A stretch of 6,212 nt of DNA from Bacteroidota bacterium. GTDB taxonomy: Bacteria > Bacteroidota > Rhodothermia > Rhodothermales > Rubricoccaceae. Positions 1 through 5,707 of this stretch are shown piece after piece. The stretch is from positions 1-6,212 of the forward strand of contig JADFLK010000140.1 in assembly GCA_022564455.1 (NCBI GenBank), read 5' to 3'. The notes beneath the pieces were generated by a model that made no database searches, was not told where the DNA came from, and was given only the letters and a program-made list of their open reading frames with translations. Position numbers and translations under genes: made by a program. Within the stretch, counting starts at the first letter, position 1. Every line of letters begins with the position of its first letter.

Positions 1-1
1 G

Positions 2-1432
2 CTTGGGCATGTTACAGGACAGGCCCGCGCCCACAGCGGTGTCGGTACCGTGCTGCGCACGATGGGGCGCCACGAGGAAGCCGAAGGCCACCACGAGATC
101 AGCCTTCAGCTTTTTCAGGAGGGGGATGACCAACTGGGCGAGAGCCGCGCCTACCACGACCTCGGGCTGGTTGCCTTTATACGCGACGACTTCGAGTTGG
201 CGCTCGAGTTTCACGACAAGGCGCTCGAGCTACGGCGGCGTATAAAAAACCGCCAGGCGGAGAGTACCACCTTGATCGAGCGTGGGCGCACGCTGGTCCG
301 ACTGGGGCGCGGGGAGGAAGCTTTTGAGTCGCTGCACGCGGCCCGTGAGATCGCCGAGGAGTTGGAGCTTCGGCCCAAGCTCTTTGAGGTCCATCTCGTA
401 CTTGCAGCGGCGTGCGAAGCGGCCGGCGACCCTGCAAAGGCGCTGGAGCACTACCGCCGCTATCACGAAATACACGAGGAGGTGCTGGGCTCGCAGGTTA
501 CGGGCCGGGTTCAGTCCCTTCAGGTTTGCCACGAGGCCGAACGAGCCCAGCAGGAGGCCGAAATCGAGCGGCTGCAAAATGTAGAACTGCGTGAGAAGAA
601 CGAGCAGTTGGAGAATCTCCTCGCCGAGCTCAAGAAAACGCAGAACCGGCTGGTGCAGAGCGAGAAGCTGGCGTCGCTGGGGCGCGTTACGTCGGGGATC
701 GCGCACGAGATCAAGAACCCGCTCAACTTCGTCGTCAACTTTGCGGAGTTGAACGGGGAGTTGATCACCGATATGGAAGGCGTGCTTGAGGAGCGCCGGA
801 GCGATCTCCCTGAGGACGTGATTGCGATGTTTAGCGACGACTTCGAGACGATCTCGGAGAACATTGCCCGCGTCATCGAAAACGCCCGCCGAGCCGACGG
901 CATCGTAAAGAGTATGCTCGGCCACCTGCGGCATACCGGGGGCTCACGCCGTCCCACAGATATCCACGAACTCCTCAAACAGGCTGCTGTGGCCACGTTT
1001 GGTGATACGGATGGAGGCGAAGGCATCACCATCCACTGGGACTCCGACCCGAAGATTGAGGCCATCGAGATGACGGCGCAGTCCATGCAGCGTGTGTTCG
1101 TCAACGTGCTCGACAACGCACGGTACTCCATGTTTGGCCGTGCGAAGCTGGAGGAGAACGGTTTCGAGCCCACCATCGAGATCAAAACGAAGCGTCTTCC
1201 GGGGATGGTGCAGGTGCGGATCACCGACAACGGCTTCGGCATCCCGGCCGAGAACTGCACGCGCATCTTCGAGCCGTTCTTCACCACTAAACCGACGGGC
1301 GAGGGTACCGGCCTCGGCCTCTCCCTCGCCTACGACATCGTGACCCAGGGCCACGGAGGTTCCATGGCCGCCATCAGCAAAGAAGGCGAGGGGGCTACGC
1401 TTGTGGTGACGCTGCCGGAAGGGGAGGGGTGA
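2..1432 (+). CDS. Soluble TPR-coiled-coil sensor histidine kinase (5' end cut off by window)
   Basis: This is a cytoplasmic sensor kinase that would autophosphorylate on histidine and pass phosphate to a response regulator not present here. The frame is open from base 2, and the residues before the first possible start (GTG at 50) continue the TPR repeats, so the N-terminus lies outside the window. Counting from the codon at 50: TPR-type helical repeats cover about residues 1-150 with roughly 40-residue spacing. A charged coiled coil follows at 160-208. The H-box has phospho-acceptor H219 ('GIAHEIKNP'), the N-box N352/N356 ('NVLDNA'), the G1 box D393-P399 ('DNGFGIP'), the F-box lies near 407-411 and the G2 box is 'GTGLGL' (419-424). 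All catalytic boxes are intact. There is no transmembrane segment, PAS domain or receiver domain in the visible part, so the TPR array is the likely signal input by protein contact (inference). It ends in TGA, about 50 bases before the tail of the opposing broken HEPN gene. The kinase call is very secure; the partner and signal are unknown. Confidence 0.95.
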   Translation, partial: LGHVTGQARAHSGVGTVLRTMGRHEEAEGHHEISLQLFQEGDDQLGESRAYHDLGLVAFIRDDFELALEFHDKALELRRRIKNRQAESTTLIERGRTLVRLGRGEEAFESLHAAREIAEELELRPKLFEVHLVLAAACEAAGDPAKALEHYRRYHEIHEEVLGSQVTGRVQSLQVCHEAERAQQEAEIERLQNVELREKNEQLENLLAELKKTQNRLVQSEKLASLGRVTSGIAHEIKNPLNFVVNFAELNGELITDMEGVLEERRSDLPEDVIAMFSDDFETISENIARVIENARRADGIVKSMLGHLRHTGGSRRPTDIHELLKQAAVATFGDTDGGEGITIHWDSDPKIEAIEMTAQSMQRVFVNVLDNARYSMFGRAKLEENGFEPTIEIKTKRLPGMVQVRITDNGFGIPAENCTRIFEPFFTTKPTGEGTGLGLSLAYDIVTQGHGGSMAAISKEGEGATLVVTLPEGEG

Positions 1433-1481
1433 ATCTCGGTTTAGGTTGAGAACTCAAATCTGACTTGGTAGCCTCTCATGG

Positions 1482-2208
1482 TTATGGTTTTCCGGGCAAT
1501 TCTAAAATGAAATCCCAAGATTGCTCTATTATTCGCTTTACATATTTAGGCTTAATCGAAACAACGCATTTACTATTTATGTATAATTCTTCAGCGTTTA
1601 CATCTGAATACTTGCGAATCGAGTCTGATCGTGTAAGTCCATCGAGAAACCCTCCACTGTGGACGAGTTGATTTCGAACCTCGAAGTGAAAGCGAATGTC
1701 TTTCCATCGACTAGACGACGAGAAGCAGAATCTCGTGTGCTCACTCAGGTACTTTTCATAGTCCGCCAGATACGTAGTCGTCCTAGCCAGCTAGGCTGAA
1801 TCATCTTTGGCTTCGACATGATGATTACAAATGCGCTTAAGGCTACTCTCAAGGTGTGAGAGGGTGATCACGAGAATCGCCGCCCATGTGATAGTGGGGA
1901 GATGCTATTCCAGTTTGGTGCATCCTCATTTTAGGTGAGATCAAAGCGATCTCTTTCGACATCTGTAGTTGAACACTCTGAGCTCTCTCGGGGTCTTCAA
2001 TCCAAAGCCTATCAAAATCTTTCTTTGTTGTGTATCCGTCATCGTACGCCGCGTCTATGATCGTTCGGTCGTATCCATCGGATAGTTGTTCGTACTCATC
2101 TCTTGCATTCTTGAAGTCGGACGCAAGAGTCACTTCCAGTCTCTCCGCGAGGTCGAGTTTGTAGCTGAAGTGCCATGCGATCTCTCTTTCTAGTTCGAAG
2201 TACGTCAT
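1482..2208 (-). pseudogene. HEPN-like domain protein, broken by a frameshift and an amber stop
   Basis: The ATG at 2208 opens a frame that ends at TGA 1849-1851 after 119 codons (start 'MTYFELEREIAW'). From about 1880 leftward the next frame continues with protein-like sequence: 'ILVITLSHLESSLKRIC', a TAG at 1791-1793, then 'YLADYEKYLSEHTRF', 'FEVRNQLVHSGGFLDG' and a C-terminus 'WDFILELPGKP' before TAA at 1482-1484. The 727-base span is 3n+1, which fits one extra base; it must lie in 1852-1904, perhaps in the run cgccgccc at 1878-1885. Joined, the product is about 241 residues. The R-x4-H motif (R about 178, H about 183) preceded by W-x-x-I is the HEPN signature, known from RNases of toxin-antitoxin and abortive-infection systems. 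The upstream 'S-x-LES-x-LKRIC' helix resembles uncharacterised HEPN-like proteins of this size (from memory, not searched). An in-frame TAA just upstream of 2208 limits the start. GC is well below that of the neighbours. No antitoxin partner is visible. The alternative is an intact gene with sequencing errors. Confidence 0.72.
1782..1795. repeat. Perfect 6-bp inverted repeat spanning the amber codon
   Basis: The sequence reads cctagc-ca-gctagg: two 6-bp arms that are exact reverse complements, with a 2-base spacer. The in-frame TAG that interrupts the HEPN-like gene (1791-1793 on the minus strand) lies inside the right arm. The repeat is real as read; any role, such as having arisen by a small template switch that also made the stop codon, is inference. 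Confidence 0.5.
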
Positions 2209-2394
2209 GGTTCCGTGTGATAGGCCTAATTACTACTGCAATGAGGCTTGGTGGTCGTAATTTATCGCTGTGATGAACACGCTTTACGGTAATGCGCTTG
2301 GAATTGGACAGGCTGATGATGTGATAATGCAAGGCGTATGGACCTTTTCCGCCCTTCGTTCATACAACCTTCAATAAACCCACCCGAGGCCGCC
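2209..2394. promoter_or_regulatory. Divergent intergenic region with a possible promoter for the CBS gene
   Basis: This stretch lies between the divergently oriented broken HEPN gene and the CBS gene, so any promoters for both should be here. A candidate sigma-70-like element toward the CBS gene is an extended -10 box TGtGATAAT (2320-2328), with TTGGAA (2298-2303) upstream at a long 19-base spacing. The match is weak and could be chance. I saw no clear Bacteroidota-type TTG/TAnnTTTG promoter. The 8-base palindrome taggccta sits at 2221-2228, with no assigned role. Confidence 0.25.
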
Positions 2395-2838
2395 ATGAAC
2401 ACACCCATTTCCGTACTCCTCAAACAGAAAGGCGACTGGGTCGTCACGATTGACCCCGAAGCCAAGGTCTTCGCCACCATTGCGCGGATGGTGGAGCAGA
2501 ACGTTGGCTCCATCATCGTGGTAGAGAGCGACGAGATCCGGGGCATCTTCACCGAGCGCGACTACCTGCGGCGCATCGTGCTGCAGGGGCGCACATCAAT
2601 AACCTGCCCGGTTAGCGAAGTGATGACGACGGAACTGATCACGGTTTCCCCGGAGACAACGGTGGAGCAATGCATGAAGCTCATGACGAAGCACAAGATC
2701 CGGCACCTCCCCGTGCTCCGCGACGGCAAACTGGCCGGCATCATCTCCATCGGCGACTGCGTGCGTTTGCTTTCCGAAGAGGCTCAGGGCCGCGTGGAAG
2801 ACCTCGAACGGTTTGTTTCGGGAGCCTACATCAATTGA
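2395..2838 (+). CDS. Twin-CBS-domain protein
   Basis: This is a 147-residue protein made almost only of two tandem CBS motifs (a Bateman module). Such modules bind adenosine nucleotides (AMP, ATP, SAM or similar) and act as cytoplasmic energy or ligand sensors, either alone or on a partner; the partner here is unknown. CBS1 spans about residues 16-66 and ends in 'GIFTERDYL' (50-58). CBS2 spans about 75-127, opens with 'VSEVMTTELITVSPE' and ends in 'GIISIGDCV' (115-123). D56 and D121 sit at the usual ribose-contacting position of the family. There is no membrane segment, catalytic domain or signal peptide. The frame is open to an ATG at 2338, but the ATG at 2395 is preferred: it has GAGG five bases upstream, and 'MNTPISVLLKQKG' is a normal start for single-module CBS proteins, whereas the 19 extra residues are proline-rich and unlike the family. 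The 3' end overlaps the opposing peptidase-hydrolase gene by 13 bases. Confidence 0.92.
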   Translation: MNTPISVLLKQKGDWVVTIDPEAKVFATIARMVEQNVGSIIVVESDEIRGIFTERDYLRRIVLQGRTSITCPVSEVMTTELITVSPETTVEQCMKLMTKHKIRHLPVLRDGKLAGIISIGDCVRLLSEEAQGRVEDLERFVSGAYIN

Positions 2839-4841
2839 GGTGCATGGGCCAGATCGAGTTGGTGACGCTGGTCGCGTAAACCCCCTGAAGACCGTTGAAG
2901 TACGAAGTTGCCTCTAGCTTCGCCCTGTGCGAGTACGCGTGCGAGAGTGGCCTTGAGCGTGTAGGCATCGTCGTCGAAGCCGCCGTGGCTGTTGGCTCTG
3001 GAAGCCGAAGGGGAGCCTTCCTTGAAGTGGTTCGGCGCCTGGACCCATTGCACGGATTTTTGCTTGAAGAGCGCCTCAATCCGTTCGTCCTCCTTAATAG
3101 CGTCCTGGATCCACTTTGCCATCCCCAAGATCGGCTCGCCGTCGCGGAAGAGGGGAATCCGAGGCCGTTTTTCGAACGCATGTGAGACGAGGTAGAGCAG
3201 CGACTTGTTGTAGATGTGGGCGCAGTGGTCGTCTTGCTCGGCTTTATCGGTGAGCGTGAAAAGGGTAAAACGGTCAATGTGGCCACTTTCAATCGCCGGC
3301 ACGTACATCTTGCGAAAGAGATCCATGGTGCATGCGGGTGCCCAAAGGGTGCATGATGCGATGGTTCGTCCGGCATCGGCAAGGTGCTGCACAACCGGGG
3401 CCATAAAGATGCTGCCAGCGCTGTGGCCTACGATGTGAATCTCAACGTCGTCGTAGAAGCCGGCGTTTTCCTGATTTGGATCGAGTATTTGGTTGAGGGC
3501 CAGCAGGGCGCCGCCATCCTTTCCGTACCGACGCTTCGATGCCGCCAAGGCATTTTCCTTCATCTCATCCCATGACGCCTTGCCGGTTAGCGAGCGTGCG
3601 AGGGGTTCGAGCGCATCGTCGAGACGGTCGAGCATGAAGTCTTTGGCGCTGTCGAGAAAGCCTTCGGCGCGGCGGCGGCGGAACGCGTCCTGGAGCATGT
3701 TCTGGAGCGTCGTCCAGAAATCCGTTTTCCAGACGAAGGCGAGAGGGAAGACTTCTTTTGTGAGGAAGGCCTCGCGGTAGTCCGCCACGCGTTGCACAGC
3801 GGCCTTCTCGGGTACAAGACCACCGTGGGCGTAGAGGAGGAGCCGTTTTCGCTTCCAGTCCTTCATGGCCTTTGGGATCTCGGTGGCGAAGCGTTCGCAT
3901 ACGTCTTCCGCGTCGGTGCCGTATGTGCCGTTGGGACTCAGGCGCCCTTCATTGCCAATGGAGATGATGTGGGGGCGGAGGATGTGGTAGGCGTACACAG
4001 CAGGTTTTCGCGCCACAGCAGAGGCGCTTATGGCCGCTGCATCGGGCCGATGTAGTGCAACGGGCGCACCTAGTCGGGCAACCCACACGTCGGTGCCGTG
4101 GAGCAGCCAGTCGTCGTAGCTGACGCGGCCGAAGCCCTCGACGCCCCAGTCTTCACCCCACGAGTTCTGGATCCAGAATCCTTCGGCGTCGTAGGCCACA
4201 ATGGCAAAGGCGTGGCCACCGAGTTCTTGCTTGTGCTCGTTGTACGTGATCGTGCCGTCCGAGGTCGGCGTGGTCCACCCCTGGTGCACACCAGCGGTGG
4301 CATAGAGAATGCCCACTTCCGTGAGCGCACTATGCATCGCGACCAGATCTTTATGATTGACGCGGTAATAGGCGCCGAGAGGGCGGGTGGCAGCGTCCGT
4401 GGCGCGATCGGCAGTTAGACGGCGATTGTACGGTTGTCCCTGCGTGGGGCCGGCCCAGAGTTTGGATTGACAGGCGCCATGCTTGTGCCACGCCTTCATG
4501 GCGCCGCGTGCGCTCGACCCCTCGTATTCATCACCGGGCCACTCGTCGTAACGCTTCGCCATCTCGTAGAGCATGTGAGGACTAACGTGTTGGTCGGTAG
4601 TGAGTGGAACCGCTTTTTCGCCGATGCGCCGCCGCAGGAGGTAGTGCGCAATCGTAGCGAGGGCGAAGCCCGTGCATGCACCTTCCTTGCCCTGGTCGAG
4701 TACCGGAATCTCGTAGCTCTGGTAGGCGGCGAGTCGTATTTCCGGCCGGACTTCGATGAGCGACGGGACGTAGAGGCGGTCGCGGAAGTCGGCTGAATCC
4801 GGGCGGGCGTCGAATGTGCGGGGGGTTTCGGGCGTACTCAT
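2826..4841 (-). CDS. Papain-like cysteine peptidase fused to an alpha/beta hydrolase
   Basis: This is a 671-residue, two-domain protein. The N-terminal domain (about residues 8-260) is a C1A papain-like peptidase: Q50 and C56 in 'DQGKEGACTGFALA', H210 in 'GGHAFAIVAYD', and N226 in 'QNSWGEDWG' form the oxyanion glutamine and Cys-His-Asn set. 'FDARPDSADFRDRLY' at the N-terminus resembles the short lead-in of bacterial C1 peptidases. The C-terminal domain (about 280-645) looks like an alpha/beta hydrolase: 'LLLYAHGG' (oxyanion loop, 334-341), nucleophile elbow 'GHSAG' with S474, likely acid D532, and likely H619 in 'SHGGFDDD'. A charged helical insert lies at about 375-450. There is no signal peptide or membrane helix, so it is probably cytoplasmic. 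That is unusual for papain-like enzymes and suggests a regulated intracellular peptidase/esterase (inference). Substrates are unknown. The start is ATG at 4841 with no good Shine-Dalgarno site. It is transcribed alone, about 160 bases downstream of the CPXCG gene on the same strand. The domain calls are firm; the joint function is not known to me. Confidence 0.9.
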   Translation of the reverse strand: MSTPETPRTFDARPDSADFRDRLYVPSLIEVRPEIRLAAYQSYEIPVLDQGKEGACTGFALATIAHYLLRRRIGEKAVPLTTDQHVSPHMLYEMAKRYDEWPGDEYEGSSARGAMKAWHKHGACQSKLWAGPTQGQPYNRRLTADRATDAATRPLGAYYRVNHKDLVAMHSALTEVGILYATAGVHQGWTTPTSDGTITYNEHKQELGGHAFAIVAYDAEGFWIQNSWGEDWGVEGFGRVSYDDWLLHGTDVWVARLGAPVALHRPDAAAISASAVARKPAVYAYHILRPHIISIGNEGRLSPNGTYGTDAEDVCERFATEIPKAMKDWKRKRLLLYAHGGLVPEKAAVQRVADYREAFLTKEVFPLAFVWKTDFWTTLQNMLQDAFRRRRAEGFLDSAKDFMLDRLDDALEPLARSLTGKASWDEMKENALAASKRRYGKDGGALLALNQILDPNQENAGFYDDVEIHIVGHSAGSIFMAPVVQHLADAGRTIASCTLWAPACTMDLFRKMYVPAIESGHIDRFTLFTLTDKAEQDDHCAHIYNKSLLYLVSHAFEKRPRIPLFRDGEPILGMAKWIQDAIKEDERIEALFKQKSVQWVQAPNHFKEGSPSASRANSHGGFDDDAYTLKATLARVLAQGEARGNFVLQRSSGGLRDQRHQLDLAHAPQLM

Positions 4842-4895
4842 GACGGTGTTGGTTGGTGTGCCCCTCTATAGACACTGCCGGACCCACCGACATAA

Positions 4896-4921
4896 CCTCC
4901 AAGCCAAAAAAAAGTTGGAGG
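4896..4921. repeat. 7-bp inverted repeat around an A8/T8 run upstream of the peptidase-hydrolase gene
   Basis: Arms cctccaa (4896-4902) and ttggagg (4915-4921) are exact reverse complements. The 12-base loop contains eight consecutive A on the plus strand, which is T8 on the transcribed minus strand. It lies 55 bases upstream of the start of the peptidase-hydrolase gene and about 80 bases after the end of the CPXCG gene. Because the T-run is in the loop and not after the stem, it is not a textbook intrinsic terminator. It may be an operator-like site, a 5'-leader hairpin, or chance. The rest of 4842-4999 shows nothing I can assign. Confidence 0.4.
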
Positions 4922-4999
4922 GTACCCGTGAACGCGCGGATGACCTCAAACGCTTCGTTTCGGGCTTGTACACGCACTGATCAGGCGGTCACCTATCGC

Positions 5000-5188
5000 T
5001 CACTGCTCGATAGACCGCGCTTCAAACACCGCGAGGTCATTGTTCTCGAAGGTGTACGCCACCTGCATCGGATTGCAGCAGACCTCGCAATCCTCCACGT
5101 AGGATTGTACAGGTACCGATGGGTCGAGGAGGACCGAGATGGGCGCGCCACAATAAGGGCAGTTGAATGCGTGTTCAACGAGTTCCAT
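5000..5188 (-). CDS. CPXCG-motif cysteine-rich zinc-ribbon protein
   Basis: This is a small protein of about 62 residues of the Cys_rich_CPXG type. The first knuckle is 'NCPYCGAPISVLLDPS' and the second is 'VEDCEVCCNPMQV', giving two CxxC-type pairs that should bind one zinc ion. The 'DPS' and 'Y-x-EDC-x-VCC-x-P' wording is characteristic of the family, whose molecular function is unknown. There is no signal or membrane segment. The start is uncertain: ATG at 5188 is chosen because it gives a family-typical lead of about nine residues before the first Cys and has GGGA close upstream; ATG at 5197 and TTG at 5203 are in the same frame. It follows the GyrI-like gene by roughly 31-46 bases on the same strand and is probably the last gene of that operon. 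Confidence 0.88.
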   Translation of the reverse strand: MELVEHAFNCPYCGAPISVLLDPSVPVQSYVEDCEVCCNPMQVAYTFENNDLAVFEARSIEQ

Positions 5189-5233
5189 CAGTCCCATGCG
5201 CAAGCGGCCGAGACGGCTCCCTCCACCAGGTTC

Positions 5234-5707
5234 CTAGTTCTTCGCACGTACTGCGATGTGGATGTCCACTTCGTTCTCGTTGGGGTACAGCTCGAAGTCG
5301 GCCGTGTAGGCGTGCTCGTACTCTTTGTTCGCCTCGAAATACGCCATGACGCGTCCCCACGTCTCGATGACGATCGTAGGCATCTCGCCTTCGGCGTGGA
5401 AGACGAGGTAATCCTGTTCGGGAATCTGAACGCCCACAATTCCGTCAGGCAGGTCTTCCACCGACAAAACTTCAAAGCCGGTGATCAGCGAAAACGCACC
5501 CATGTTGTTGCTTTCGTAGTCCGTGTATACACCGAGCAACTTATCGGCGGTTTTCGGAATTCGTTCGTGATGGCCTTCTGCAAAGAACCGCTGCCAGTGC
5601 GCGCCAATCTTGGTCGTCCCCTGGCCAGACTCCTCGGCATTGGTCGTCCGGACGGGAAGCCCGGCTACTTCGAACGCAGGAAGGTTTACGAGTTTTGGTT
5701 CGCTCAT
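5234..5707 (-). CDS. GyrI-like / AraC-type effector-binding domain protein
   Basis: This is a 157-residue stand-alone effector-binding domain of the GyrI-like fold (the domain found in SbmC/GyrI, the C-terminus of Rob/BmrR-type regulators, and integron-borne Cass2). Seen in the sequence: an opening 'FEVAGLPVRT' strand, 'GVYTDYES' (59-66), 'FSLITGFEV' (72-80), 'DYLVFHAEGEMP' (99-110) with the following W117 helix, and a closing 'YTADFELY...EVDIHIAV' (134-153) with the conserved acidic residues of the family. No helix-turn-helix is attached, so it is more likely a ligand-binding or sequestration protein than a DNA-binding regulator. The ATG at 5707 is preferred over a GTG at 5716, because GGAG lies eight bases upstream and the ATG overlaps the stop of the DinB-like gene as ATGA, suggesting translational coupling. 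The substrate is unknown; hydrophobic or cationic drugs are typical for the family. Confidence 0.88.
   Translation of the reverse strand: MSEPKLVNLPAFEVAGLPVRTTNAEESGQGTTKIGAHWQRFFAEGHHERIPKTADKLLGVYTDYESNNMGAFSLITGFEVLSVEDLPDGIVGVQIPEQDYLVFHAEGEMPTIVIETWGRVMAYFEANKEYEHAYTADFELYPNENEVDIHIAVRAKN

Noticed and set aside
230..934. Minus-strand open frame of 234 codons
   Set aside because: It is entirely antisense to the histidine kinase, whose catalytic boxes are intact, and has no recognisable domain.
1433..1481. ttgagaactcaa as a possible terminator between the kinase gene and the broken HEPN-like gene
   Set aside because: The stem is only 4-5 bp with a very short loop and no T-run follows, so it does not qualify as a terminator.
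1465..1671. Plus-strand open frame of 68 codons in the AT-rich island
   Set aside because: It is antisense to the motif-bearing C-terminal part of the broken HEPN-like gene, and its own translation shows no domain-like pattern; the minus-strand reading does.
1749..1819. Short minus-strand frame starting at the ATG at 1819 ('MSKPKMIQPSW')
   Set aside because: It ends after about 23 codons and overlaps, out of frame, the HEPN-like reading that continues smoothly on both sides.
2096..2332. Minus-strand open frame of 78 codons
   Set aside because: It crosses the start region of the HEPN-like gene in another frame and has no family-like pattern.
4582..4977. Minus-strand frame from GTG at 4977 with a plausible-looking first 45 residues
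   Set aside because: Most of it overlaps the peptidase-hydrolase N-terminus in another frame, where the translation turns into low-information Arg/Pro-rich sequence. The first part may be chance.
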